Of a DNA stretch of 64,000 bases, positions 21,996-33,174 are shown in pieces (within the stretch, counting starts at the first letter, position 1; each line of letters starts with the position of its first letter). Made by a program: the position numbers and the translations under genes. This stretch comes from Gnetum montanum (taxonomy: Eukaryota; Streptophyta; Gnetopsida; Gnetales; Gnetaceae), in assembly GCA_015680685.1 (NCBI GenBank), contig MNCI01038135.1, forward strand, positions 1 to 64,000, in the 5' to 3' direction. The notes beneath the pieces were generated by a model. It saw nothing but the letters and a program-made list of their open reading frames with translations, did no database searches and was not told the DNA's origin.

Positions 21996-23480
21996 CCTAC
22001 TTGCAACAATTGATATATACTAATATTTGCTCTAATGTGTTTAAGATCTTCAATTAAATCATATTCTCCATCTCCATAAAACCTAGTTTCTTCATCCATT
22101 TATTAAGAGCTTGATTTTGAGTACTTTGTTCTACTTGATCTTCTTTATTTTTATTTTTCACTCTTTTACTTAGTTCAAAAATATTTATCTTAATAGATGG
22201 ATTAGAAATAATGTTTGGAGGTTTGGAAGTAGTTAATCTTTTTTTTATCGTAGATTATATCAATTTTCCTCATTATTGTTACACTCTTTGTCTGATGATG
22301 TGTCCTCTTAAGAACTTGATAGAGAAGAAGTATCACTAGATCCATTCTTAGAGGATATGCTTGCATAATGAACACTAGATAACTCATTATTTGATTCAAT
22401 ATCAAGCAAGGTGGATGTAACAAGATTACTTTCACCATCATCTTCTACTAACTTAGTATCTTGATACTTATATTTCCTATTTTTCTTTTCCTCCTTGATC
22501 TTAACTTTTGTCAAAGATTTCTCTAGTTTCACCACTTTGTTGGACAAGTCTCTCATTAATTGCACTTTTTTAGATTCTTTGCTTTCTAACTCTTGCTCCA
22601 TTCTAACACAAGATGGTCCCAATAAAGCTCTAAGTTTAGTAAAATCTTGCATAGGAATCATCATTTTTTCTTCTCATTTTTGAGTTGTCATAACCTCTTC
22701 ATGATTCAAGTTTAGTTATTTTTCTAGTTGTATAGCTTCACTAAAGTAGTCATTTAGTGTTAGCAAGTTTGGAGTTCTTCTTAATCAAATTGAAATATTG
22801 GGATTCATAACCTTAAGATAAGTATCTCTAAGAATTTCATTTGATGGTATATATTTTCTTTGAAATTTGTTGAAATTTAATGTTGATCTCTAATTGACTC
22901 TTTGAATCCTTGCTTTGCTTGTATTAGCCCACAATACAGTTGTTGTTAATCCAATTGATTGCCAAACTGGGGCAGGAAAAAACTCTTCATATCATCCCAA
23001 CTTGTGATATTGTTGCTTGGCAAGTTTGAATACCAAATCTAAGCCATATCCTTTAAGTTTACCACAAACAACCTACAAGCTTGATCTTTATGTTGAAATT
23101 TTGCATGAGCTAAAGTTAACTCAAATATGTGAATATACTCTTTAGCCAAGTAAGATTTTCCTAGAATAAAAGGTTTAGGCAACTATTTGTAAACTACCTT
23201 AGGAATATCATTGTAGTTTTGAAATCCTAATGGTGTAACTCTTTGCCAAGGATTTGCCATCTTACTAGAATTCCCTTTAATTGTTGAAATCTTATACTTC
23301 TTTGGTCTTCTCTTAAAGACTAATAAACCAAACAAAAAGGGTGTTCTTATCTTTCTAGTTTTTACTCCACTACTTGTTCCAAAATCAAGAACCTTATTTT
23401 GTTCTTCTTCTGATGAGCAATCAATCTTATAATTAAGAATTTCTTTGGAACCTTTGAAATCTTCCAAACTATCAATCTAT
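21990..23480 (-). pseudogene. Ty3-type gag and pre-protease remnant
   Basis: The minus strand reads MANPWQRVTPLGFQNYNDIP (about 23260), FELTLAHAKFQHKD, CRLFVVNLKDMAQIWYSNLP and ITSWDDMKSFFLPQFGNQ: the capsid helices of a retrotransposon gag domain. Toward 22000 the open piece 22664-22308 is Lys/Ser-rich, and YDLIEDLKHIRANISIYQLL resembles the segment just before the protease in plant Ty3 polyproteins. The frame is broken in several places. Protease and beyond are missing; the junction with the inverted-repeat arm is near 21990. The sequence differs from gag of E1/N1/D, so it is another family. Confidence 0.7.
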
Positions 23481-23860
23481 TTGGTCAGGAACTGAAAATA
23501 GTATCTAATTTCTTAAATCCTTCTAGCAACAAAAAGAATTATTGGTGTTGTGGACCTTTTGGTGTATTTTGGTGTGCTCAAAATGTTAAGCAAAATGGAG
23601 ACAAGTTGTTTGTATGGTTGTATGGTTATTGTGTTTTTAGGACTACGCACAAAGGAAATCAAGATGAACTAAAGAGGACAAGCAATGAACTATCCTAGAG
23701 CTCAAAGGAGGAGGTCACCCACATGTCTTCAAACAAACATGCAAAGAATGTGGACAAGGACATGAAATTGTACAAGAAAAGTGGATATCATTAAAGCATA
23801 TAAAAGATCAAGGTTGTGGATAAGGAATGATGCATTCATCATGCAAGGGAAAGTGAAGAA

Positions 23861-24140
23861 AGACATCTCTCAGAACTAGTAGATGTCTTGGTAGATTTGG
23901 AGTGGATTCAAACAAAGATGTCTTCAAAAATAGCAAGATGTCTTTCTCAGCCAAAGACATCTTTCATGAGACAAAGATGTCTTTGCATATTGTAGATCAA
24001 GTCCACAAAGATGTCTTCCACAAGATAAAGACATCTTCTAGAGTGGAAACTTTAGAAAGACATCTTTTAGGAAACAAATACATCTTTCCAGATTTGAAGG
24101 AAAATTATGAAAGACATCTCAGACATGAGAAATATGTCTC
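23861..24140 (+). repeat. Phased array of AGATGTCTT / AGACATCTT
   Basis: Eight exact 9-mers in either orientation plus four near-matches: 23861, 23881, 23916, 23936, 23955, 23975, 24009, 24029, 24058, 24078, 24112, 24132. Many spacings are 19-20 bp, others 29-35 bp. The array ends about 60 bp upstream of a TATA box. The + strand frame through it is open for 83 codons only because of the repeat. Confidence 0.8.
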
Positions 24141-24197
24141 CCATGATCATTAGCTAGTTGTTGCATAAGTTTTGAGAAAGATTTAGCAACACAACAA

Positions 24198-24207
24198 CTA
24201 TAAAAAG
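24198..24207 (+). promoter_or_regulatory. TATA box
   Basis: CTATAAAAAG follows the motif array at a normal distance for an enhancer-promoter unit in an LTR. Confidence 0.5.
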
Positions 24208-24339
24208 ACTTGATGTGCCTTAGAAAAGTGCAGGCATTATTGTATTCATTGTATAATAATTTGTAATTATTGAATTCTCTATTGCTCCTCATTGTCTAAT
24301 CATTTTGGCTTTGTAAAGTGTGTTGTACCTAACTATACC

Positions 24340-26060
24340 AGGATCAGCAAACTAAGTTGTAATTCTCCCCTATAATTCTTATTCTTATTGCCTTGTAGGG
24401 TTGATGTGCTTGAGCTTGTTGGAATTCTATGGGATTGAGTTATTGGTGCTGTGATACAACAGTCAAGTATGAAGCTTAAGATTGTAAAGGTTGTAAAAGC
24501 CTTGAAACCACATTTCCAAGCATAAGTGTTGAAGCGACTAGTGAGAGCTAAACAACCAATTCTAGAGATCTTTGATCTCTCAGAAGATATTTTTGCTACC
24601 AAGTTGAAACTAATAAAGACAAGGGATAGGCTACTGATAACAAACACATAGCTGAAGAAGTTCATTATTAATAATTGATGATTAATCACTAGGGTTGTAG
24701 AACTTAACTCCTACTTGTCAGATCTTTCCATTCTCAAACTGGAGCTCATAAGAGATGAAGCTTTCTAATGTCTTCAACAAAAATACCAAGAGGCTAAGAA
24801 TGCAAAGGAGATGATGATCTATGATGTGCCATATAGAAGGCAATGATGAATTACTCTAGTTGTAACCTTTAATAGGTTTGTAAAGAAAATCTTGTCCTAT
24901 CCTAGGATAATCATTGCTTGTTAAATGTTGAGCAACCAAAGAACCAAATTATTAAGTATATTCACTAGTAGTAGGAAAAACTTGCCAAGCTGAATCTCAA
25001 TGTAAGGAGGTTGGCTATGGAGAATAGAAATCTCTCAATGAAGAAAGTTCATGACCTTCACCAAAAAATTACAATTGAGATCACTACCTAGAAAAATAAG
25101 ACCTTGAAGTATGAATGAGTAAAAAACCACTACAACGACCATGTCAAAATGCTAAAAAAAAATCAATGAAAAGGAAATCAAGATGGTGAGGCCAAAATTT
25201 AATGAAGCCCTGTAGAAACTCTAGCAAAGAGACGATATATGGAAACCCATATTTATTGGTCTTAATGCCTAAATTTTAGTAGAAATTCACCCAAAGGAGT
25301 TGAAAATCGAGTAGATGATCAACTACATGAAACTCTCCAACCTCTGATATGTAAACTTGATAATGCTAATAGTGAGAAGGCTAAAATTTGAATTAGAAAA
25401 GCATGTGACTAGCTCCTACCTCCTCTATGAGGTGGAGTTCAAGCTCTACAAAGAAACCAACCAAAAGTTGGAAGTAGCCAACATAGAGCTTGAAGTTCTC
25501 AAAAGCTAGTTCACCAATCAAAGCTTATTTGTTGAGAACCTGACCAAGTGAATGAGTGATTACTAGGATTTGAAGAATCTAGTTTGTATGTTCAACTTTA
25601 AATGTAAACAATTCATAGCCTTTTTGTCAACATTAAAGTGATGTTCCAAATGCTACCATGCCTATGGGACATACCAACACCAATCCATCTTAATGAAGCT
25701 ACCTAGATCATCCATGACCAACAGGGAAAAGAAGAGAAGATCAAAGCACTTCTAGATATCTTCAAACTTTTAGTTGTAGTAGTAGGGTAGCCTAGGCCTC
25801 CAACAAAGCAAAGACATGATGAAAAATCCTCCATGCTACAAAAGCCTCCATCTCTAAGCATGATGCGAAGATTTCATCCCATCTAAGTTGGCACATATCA
25901 TTTTTATTAATATGTCTAAATTCTTTGTACATTGCATCAAATTTCTATCTACACAAATTATAATTCAAAATGGCACTCAAGAGTTATTTCATTTATTAAA
26001 ATCAATAAGTTAGTTCTATATTTTTCCAAGTTTTGTAAGAAACTCACTCCCATTTTATTC
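24340..26060 (+). pseudogene. E0: ORF3 remnant upstream of the shared LTR
   Basis: Decayed sequence matching E1 ORF3 (about 50080-51690), for instance the AGAGATCTTTGATCTCT block near 24562 and again near 50238. Coding is Lys/Glu/Leu-rich coiled coil with many stops. It runs straight into the pre-PPT block and LTR at 26096, so it is the 3' end of another element copy. Its left end is truncated near 24340. Confidence 0.65.
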
Positions 26061-26095
26061 ACTCAAGGATGAGTTTTCAGTTAATCATGGAAATA
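26060..26095 (+). promoter_or_regulatory. Pre-PPT block and PPT of E0
   Basis: ACTCAAGGATGAGTTTTCAG, then TAATCATGGAAATA, then the LTR start. It belongs to the group-wide block seen before each 3' LTR. Confidence 0.65.
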
Positions 26096-27099
26096 TGATG
26101 AAGTGTTAATAAGTTAGTTGTGTTGACACATGTCTATCAATGTAGCCCCATCAATGCATCCTCGTCTACACATCCTTAGATGCATTCGCACATATACATC
26201 AATGCTGATGGATAAAGCATCATATATGGGCTATTTCAATGAGCATACATCGATGTAAACTCATTGACATAGCCCCATTTATGTAGGCTCGTCGATGCAT
26301 GGTGACATACATCAATGCACATGCATTGACACTAACATAGTCAAAGCTTATATAAATGCACACACCAAGCACATTTATGGCATGTTAAGTCCATAGTGCA
26401 GTAGAGCTCTTGTAGTTTACTTTCTCTAAAGTTAGAATATTTTCCTCTAAGTGCCCACAGTGTGAATCAAAGAGATTATACAACTCTTTATTCGAGCGTC
26501 ATGTACCTAAACACCTTAGCATGAACAACAATAAAGAAGAGATTTCTAACATTTATTGTAGCACTTGAATAGTTTAATTTTTCTTATTTGCACTTTACAT
26601 TCCTTATCTTAAGTAATTAATGCATTTAATCATGAACACATAAGTATGACCACTTTGAGCATAATGTATAATGCTTGGTAATCCTAGTAGTGAACATTTG
26701 GTACATCTAGTAATCATTACTTGGTAACCTAGTAGCATTAATTCTAGTTCGAGATGTGTACAGTAAGTGGAAAAGGCTACTTATGTTAGGATCATTAGTC
26801 ACTAGAATAGATGAGTAGTTAAATAGTCAATCATCAAACCTTCATTTATTCATTATGTACTTAGGATAAAAATTTATAAAAATATCAACAAAAATAAATA
26901 TCATAAATCTTAACTTATATTTAATCATATGCATAAATAGCACAAGTTGGAGTTAAGAAGACCATGATCGCATGATTCCTTAATTCATAGTTTACAACTA
27001 TGGGAAAAATTAGAAATTAAGTTTGTAGAATTCAACCATATTGCTAGCATAAGCTTGTGATTCATATGGTTGGGTGTAGGGTATACTTGCTACTCATCA
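26096..27099 (+). repeat. LTR shared by E0 (3') and E1 (5')
   Basis: It starts TGATGAAGTG after a PPT and ends CTACTCATCA before a primer site, 1004 bp. Its left side has E0 internal sequence and its right side E1 leader and gag, so two elements share it. It matches 51696-52274 (E1 3' LTR) closely, e.g. the block AAGTCCATAGTG...GTAGAGCTCTTGTAG and the R-U5 part. Confidence 0.8.
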
Positions 27100-27100
27100 T

Positions 27101-27118
27101 TGGCACTATTATTGAGGA
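27101..27118 (+). other. Primer binding site of E1 (tRNA-Asp-like)
   Basis: TGGCACTATTATTGAGGA follows the LTR end by one base. It is a decayed version of TGGCATTGTTGCCAGGGA seen in N2, itself close to the complement of plant tRNA-Asp 3' end (TGGCGCCGTTGCCGGGGA). Confidence 0.6.
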
Positions 27119-27268
27119 TTTAGTTTAGCTAGGTGCAATAAGTAGAAAGAGACTGTGAAGTTATACAAAGATGTTGTAAAGATTGTACAAATAACCACTA
27201 TCATCCATTAAAGGAACAATTAAAGAAATCATAAAATACTAAAGGAACACTTTTTATCAATCACTAAT

Positions 27269-28250
27269 ATGGCTTTTTCTCATAGGGACAAATATCCACT
27301 ACACAATGAAGAATCCAATCAGTAATATGGGGCATCTAGGAGGCCCCAACATCTTAGATTTGTCTATGTTCATACAAATCCTTATGATCCAGATTTCACT
27401 TTCATCCTCCATTAAGATGAATAGATGCATTGGAGGAACATGGAAGGTAACATCATGTTACCTCTTGATCAATCCATTCCTAGCATGCTAATGTCTAATC
27501 TCCTAAGGCTTGGCATTACCATGCTTAACTCTAAATATGAGGTCCGTGACCACACTTATAAGAACTATCATCCTACCAATGCCCAATGTAAACTAGATCA
27601 ACACATGGAGGCATGATATGAGGTCTCTAAAGGTAAGAAGGCTCCAACCCACATATTCTTACAATAGCACATAGAGGGTGAGGACTTGTTTTTTAGCCAA
27701 GTCGAATACACATATTCTTCTCCTCTCTATGATGAGAAGACCCTTAACCAAAGGTTGTAGTTAACTTTGAAGAGCTTTGGTGATGGAAAAATAAGGTCTC
27801 AAGACATGGGATTCACAAAAGACAACAATCGTGGCAACACAGTCAAGGGCAAGAATAATGATTAAAGGAAGAGCAAAGAAAAGCACACCGATGAGGGTAA
27901 GGACTGAAGAAGAGAAACTAGCTAGCATTGTTTCCCTAACTTAGCTTTTTCACCTTCATCATCCTCTTCGTCTCCATCCTCAAAGTCTAACAAAAGATAC
28001 AAGAGACGAGACAAAAGAAGAAATAGTTAAGATTGAGATGGGAATGAATAGTAGGAAAGAAATGAACAAGGATCCCACCAAGGTAATCAAGATCAAGGGC
28101 AAAGAAAATCACAAGGGAGAGAGGAGCATCATAGGGACCAAAGGTGTAACAGGACTCAACATAGAAATCATGACCATGAAAGGTACCGCTATGATTATTA
28201 TGACTATGTTGAGCCTCTATTGGATACTTGAAACATGCTTAACATCTTGA
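27269..28250 (+). pseudogene. E1 gag, N-terminal region
   Basis: An ATG at 27269 opens MAFSHRDKYP..., followed after stops by PYDPDFTFILH and WRNMEGNIMLPLDQSIP. N2 (36611-36150, minus) has the same block as EYILDFTFILHQDEQLQWRD and GNIMLPPDRLV. I do not recognise this N-terminal domain outside this element group. It precedes the capsid part by about 700 bp of Lys-rich, poorly coding sequence. Several stops are present. Confidence 0.6.
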
Positions 28251-28990
28251 AAGTAGTGAGAATTCCAACAAGGCATTAGAAAGATAGCAGGATCAAGAGG
28301 TTCGATATCAATAATATCCCTAGGTTTATATGGGGATATAATTTAGATTCATAAAATCATCTGCAAGTCTTTCATGATGTTTGCACCTTGCAAAACATAG
28401 AGAACAAATGGTAGAAGTTAAAATTACTCCAGAGGACACTCACTAAGAAAGTACAAAGTTGGTACTAGTTCTTGGAACTAGAATTCATTTGCGAATGGAG
28501 TACTATGTTGAAGCTCTTCAATGACAAGTACCAAACATACTCTAGAGTGTTTAACTTGTGGAGACAAATCCAAAGATGGAAATAGAAAAATCATGAGTCC
28601 TTAGATGTAGCCCTAGGAAGGTACTACTCTTTTTTGCATTGATAGGGCATGGATACTTCCAAAGGGAACAACTCCATCATATTATAGATGAGCTCATAAA
28701 TGAAACAAGCAAAACCCTTGGGGTCTATGCCAAAGGAATACTTTCTAAGATGTAGGTTCTTCAAATTCAAAGGATGATAGATCAAGTGGTTAAAGAAGAA
28801 GGAGTAGTAAAAAAGTGTGAAAGTGCAAAAGAATATAACAAGGACTCCTCCATTTGCAAAAGGGAGGTGCATTTATGTGACTCTAAGGGGGAGGCACTAC
28901 TTGATCAACTAGTGTAAAGGAAATATTTGCCAATACAAAAATCTATCACTAAAATATCAGCTAAGGTAGATAAGATGTGGGACTCTTTGG
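28251..28990 (+). pseudogene. E1 gag, capsid region
   Basis: Translation gives LQKLYMV-type helices, then WSTMLKLFNDKYQTYSRVFN and LDVALGRYYSFLH with stops. It matches D (63058-62843: WSTMLEFFNDKYQTYSQVSN) and N1 (YNTCTWNNIDNGW, FNERYQTYARVSTL). This is the retrotransposon gag domain. Position between N-terminal domain and zinc knuckle is normal. Confidence 0.75.
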
Positions 28991-29129
28991 ATGAGAACTT
29001 CAAAATAACTCTAAAAATTACAAATGAATGGAAAGAAGAAGGGAGTGGTGATCTCGAAAATAGGAAACGAAGGATATAAAATAGGGTTATTATAAGAATA
29101 AGGATAAAGTTGTAGTGGTTGAAGAGATT

Positions 29130-29225
29130 CGAGGTTTAGAAACAAATGATGATGGCTATGAGATTTGCAAATATGAACATTCCAAGAGTTGTTTCCTAGT
29201 TTTGTCACATTTGCAGGAGTCCTAG
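29130..29225 (+). pseudogene. E1 gag zinc knuckle (first Cys lost)
   Basis: Reads DDGYEICKYEHSKSCFLVLS. D has DGGCDVCQYEHPKGCYPTVS at the same place, so the first zinc-binding Cys became Tyr in E1. The group's knuckle has three residues between the second Cys and His (usual CCHC has four). Confidence 0.65.
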
Positions 29226-29914
29226 TGTATGCATTGAATCCCAAGTTTGCAAAAATCTAAGCATCTAAGTGGTTTCCTTATCCACAAGCTAACTATAGAT
29301 AGAAATTGCACCCTTTAGCATATTATCCAAGTGGGATACCTCATTAACCTCTGGAAAAATATCAATAGTGAAAACAACCATAGTCATGAGGGATGTCACC
29401 ACTGCAACAATAGTATCCCTATTGATAGGTAGATCCTTATGGATATTACTTTTAACAACCTGTATCCCCATGTGACTCCTCTAACCATGCTTTCTTCCCT
29501 TACCACTACTACCCCCTGGAATATTACAGAGAACATTCTCTAAGAAGAAAGCCTCCTTTTTCCTTCCATCCTCCACAACATCCCTCAATAGCTTTTGCAC
29601 TAGCCACAACCACACCCTTACCACCTACTCCAACCATGCAAGTCAAAATCCCATCACAACCATAGCAAAGAAATGCTAAGAGGGTAGTGAACTTACAAAT
29701 GAATATTCATCTGAGTGGTCCTGAATCAAACCCTTGTTAGAGATCATTCTTCAAAACCAATAGCCCCATGAAACCCTCACAAACACCTATGGCTATTAAC
29801 CCTGCCACATCTACCTCTAAAAGTATCATAGAGCTACCTTCGAATCAAAAGACCTTCAACATTCATAATATTATGTTGATCCATGTGGTTACCAATTAGA
29901 TCAAGGTTGGTCAT
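29226..29914 (+). pseudogene. E1 gag-protease linker and protease N-terminus
   Basis: Pro/Ser/Thr-rich linker sequence with stops. The last 60 bp read TFNIHNIMLIHVVTN, matching PRIYTVMLTHDVSDW of D just before the protease. The frame is interrupted at 29914 by N1 and resumes at 39902-39907. Confidence 0.6.
29910..29914 (+). other. Left target-site duplication of N1
   Basis: GTCAT before the N1 LTR; ATCAT follows the right LTR (39902-39906). Four of five bases agree, as expected after mutation of a 5-bp Ty3-type duplication. Confidence 0.6.
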
Positions 29915-30762
29915 TGATGAATCATGGTTTGCTAGGCCCTGATATTGGGTACGATATATCACCTTGGATACTATATCATATACACGATATTATGATTCCT
30001 ATGTTGGCCTATAAATATAGCACTCAGGCGCACGGAGAGGAGTCTTTTTCTCGTAAGTCTTTAGGTCAGGTCTTTTTGTTAGTTTTTAGTTAGCTTTCAG
30101 TTCTTTTCCAAGTGCATGCCCATAGTGTGATGCTTGTAATTGTACGAAGTCTTTGTTCAAGTGTGTTGTACTTGGACACACACACAATCAGCAGTAAAGA
30201 TTGAGATCACTCCATCATTGCAACATTCACTTAGTTCTAATTATTTAATTGTTAATTATTATTTATTATTTTCTTAGTTAATATTTCTTTTATCATCATT
30301 TACTATTCCTGTTGTTAACGGGAAATGAGTATGTCTTAATGAAGAACATTTAAGTGTAACTACGTGGTAACCCAGTAATGTATCAAGTAGTGCTTCAAGT
30401 AATGTGTGCTTGGTAATCCTAGAAGTAGTACAAGAATTTCAAGATGTGTTCGAATGATTAAGGATTCATGCTTATCGCACTTAGGCTAGCTTAGATTTTA
30501 TTTCCTATTGCTTATTAGTTTAATCAAGTTATTTCTCATTGTCTCTAAGAGTAGCATAGTATTAGAAACCATATCATACACCTCACTCTAGACTAAACCA
30601 TACGTGACAAAGCAAATACTAGTCCAGGTGAGAAGACAGTGAACTGCGATCAACGTATAACTATCTAGGTGTCACATCTAGTCCATCCACAGAGTTTGAC
30701 CAGATCGTGTGTACATGATCATATTCGTATGGTTGAGTGCAGGGGTACCTCACCGCTCATCA
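29915..30762 (+). repeat. 5' LTR of N1
   Basis: 848 bp, TGATGAATCATGG...CCGCTCATCA. TATA box CTATAAATATAG near 30010. The U3 motif array is short here (GATATT 29941 and two or three decayed sites). Confidence 0.85.
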
Positions 30763-30783
30763 TTAGTGTTGTTGCCAGGGATG
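30763..30783 (+). other. Primer binding site of N1 (tRNA-Asp-like)
   Basis: TTAGTGTTGTTGCCAGGGA directly after the LTR; the GTTGCCAGGGA core fits the tRNA-Asp complement. Confidence 0.6.
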
Positions 30784-30897
30784 GTGCTAGTTATCTAGAT
30801 TAGTTATATCATACAAGATTGTTGTAATAGGGTATTAATGATATATATTTCAGACAAAGAAATTAAATTCAATTAAGTCACAAACAATTCACAACAA

Positions 30898-32030
30898 TGA
30901 CTCTTTCACAAGACAACGATAACATAACATCTAGCGAGGCAATTCATTAGAGAACCAATGAAGAAGTTTGGAGTACTCAATATTATGCAGGAGTTTCATA
31001 TGTTCATAGACACCCCAACAATGCACAAGGACTTTTGTCATCCAACTTAGACACCTCTAGTGAAGATCGGACATCCCCTAGAACAAGGGGGCCCGTAAGG
31101 CCTAGGACCTTCTAAATGGGTAGCAAGAGTACATCAAGGGATGATTGGAAAACTTACAAAAGTCATGATAAGTTTTTCAGTTCCCTCTCTTTCTCTGCTC
31201 TTTCAACATTGGGTTGTGACATGGATGACTATTACTCAAGGGGTCAGCATAGAAATAAAAATTGAACCCATGGGCAAAATTAGGAATGCCGATATGAACA
31301 AAGACAACATCGTCCCAACTCACAAACTCATAACCTATTCAGTAATAATGAACCCCTACTAGCCACTAAAAGCTTAATGCATATAATAGAGGCTATTCAG
31401 ATATACCGTCGGCATTACAAGGAAATCTATCTACCTAGGATTGATCTAAACAACTTTCACAAGTTTTCAAGAGGCTATGATTTAGATCTGCAACATCATC
31501 TACAAGCCTTCTACAATACCTGCACATGGAACAATATTGATAATGGGTGGCAAAGGCTTAAGCTCTTCCGTATGACACTCGTTGATCAAGCTAAAGTGTG
31601 GTACCCATCTTTAAAATTAAATTTAATTTGATGTTGGCCTACAATGGTAAACCTCTTTAATGAAAGATATCAAACCTATGCAAGAGTGTCAACCTTGAGG
31701 AGACAAATCCAAGAGTGGAAACAAGGGCAACATGAACCCTTGGACATGGCCTTAGAAAGATATTACTATTTGTTAAACAAATGACTAGGCCATGGGTTCT
31801 CTAAGGAAAGGTTAATGTATCACATCATGGATGGGCTCTGTAATGAAACAAGGGAGACCCTAGGGATGTATGCCCTAGGTTAACTATATGAACTATGAAC
31901 CCATCAATTCCAAGAGCTTATTAAGCAGGTAGTAAAAGAAGAAGGAGAAATAGACAAATGAGAGAATGTTGAAAAATCTTAACAAGAACAAACTCTTGAA
32001 GTAACAAAGATCCATAATCATAAAGAGGAG
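30898..32030 (+). pseudogene. N1 gag
   Basis: ATG at 30898 opens MTLSQDNDNITSSEA with an early stop. The capsid part at 31377-31631 reads IDLNNFHKFSRGYDLDLQHH, WNNIDNGWQRLKLFRMTLVD, then FNERYQTYARVSTLRRQIQE (31660-31720) and LDMALERYYYLL. It then runs into a Lys/Glu-rich stretch (LIKQVVKEEGEIDK). It corresponds to the D and E1 gag capsid region and lacks the long N-terminal part of E1. Several stops and at least one frameshift. Confidence 0.75.
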
Positions 32031-32421
32031 AAATCAACTCACCTTGATGAGGTGAAACTATTTCTACCTTTGCCAATACTAAAATCACTAGATGAAATTG
32101 AGGTAAAGATCAATAAGATGATGGAGTGGGTACATGAAAAATGTAGAGAATATGCAGACATTATTAGAGGGAAACCCATGCAAGATAACTTTGACGACCA
32201 AAACAAAGAAAGGATACCACACCTAGAAATAGGATAGAATACCATTCGACAATCAAAAAGAAGGGCTGAAGAAAATGAGGATAGGGGCTCAACCATAAAA
32301 CATAAGTATCAATGCGTTGTTTGTTTGTAAAATCACCCCAAAAGCCAATGCCAAGTATTTTCACATTTACATGAGCATTGGGGAGGAATGATACATCTAG
32401 ATTTCATACAGAAGTACATGG
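32031..32421 (+). pseudogene. N1 gag C-terminus with zinc knuckle
   Basis: 32305-32360 reads QCVVC, then (after a stop) NHPKSQCQVFSHLHEHW, the same C-x2-C-x3-H-P-K layout as in D. An upstream stretch (EIEVKINKMMEWVHEKCREY) is helical and acidic/basic mixed. Confidence 0.6.
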
Positions 32422-33174
32422 TTGGGCACATCCCTATCCCACAACTTTATGGGAAATTACACAATTCATTGTACTATCTGTGGGCAAATTCTTACTGACC
32501 TCAGTAGTATGCTCAATCACAGTGGCAAAACCCCTAGTCATGGGGGAGGCCATCACCAAATGGACCACACCCTTCATATCACCTCAAAACTAAGTGCTTA
32601 TTATGTTCAGCATCCTATTTCTCCAACTGGATCAACATCTTCTACTTCATCTCATCATTATCATTCTCCCAAGTATCATCAACCCATGCCCTCTCCTACA
32701 AGATCACTACCTCATGTTCCTTACACTCTTTCTTACTCTCAATATTCTCATCCTCCACCTCCTTCTACATTACGACTAGTTGTATCAGAAGGTTTGATAC
32801 TACAACACCAATCAACGAAGATCACTTGTGCTACTACTATCAGTAGTAGTGGGAGTCCTCCACAATGTTGGAAGCATCCTTTCTTTAGGCATGGTCGTAG
32901 AAAGAGACAACACTGTTCTAAACCCACTACATCCTCCAACTTAGCACAAGCCCAACACTATGATGCACCTTTCTCTTCAAACTCAACACCTCCTATTACC
33001 TTATCTAGACCACTAATCAATACTCCAACCACCATGTGGCCCAATGAATACGACAACGTGAGGAGGCATATCGATCCTTGCATACCGTCTTATGGTCATG
33101 GGTGCCATAGTGGGTTAGCTCCTTATCACATGACTACATCTTATAATCTATCCCACTATGCCTACTTTAATTAA
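32422..33174 (+). pseudogene. N1 Ser/Pro/His/Tyr-rich C-terminal ORF
   Basis: 250 open codons after the knuckle (first codon TTG, so no true start; it is gag-linked). The frame has a possible CxxC (HCTICGQIL) with following His residues. It is rich in Ser, Thr, Pro, His and Tyr and ends RPLINTPTTMWPNEY, IDPCIPSYGHGCHSGLAPYH, LSHYAYFN. The last part is conserved in N3 (INTPTTIRPNEHS, RCIPSYGPKYHSGS, LPHYAYYNQV). In pol-bearing D the same place holds a Pro/Tyr/Gln-rich linker before the protease. It is the longest uninterrupted frame in the right half of the window. Function unknown. Confidence 0.5.

Larger units (their letters stand above)
23537..24335 (+). repeat. LTR-like promoter segment
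   Basis: The segment starts near TGTTGTGGACC, holds a motif array (23861-24140), then a TATA box 60 bp later, then AT-rich sequence with ATTGTATAATAATTTGTAAT as a possible poly(A) region. This is the U3-R-U5 layout of an LTR. Neither terminus nor a partner LTR in the window could be confirmed. Confidence 0.4.

Noticed and set aside
23902-24153. 83-codon + strand open frame with repeated KDVFH/KTS-type peptides
   Set aside because: It is the AGATGTCTT/AGACATCTT array read through; base composition of the repeat removes stops.
32594-32779. Leu/Ile-rich + strand frame resembling a membrane peptide
   Set aside because: Alternative frame of the Ser/Pro/His/Tyr-rich N1 ORF, which is the one conserved in N3.
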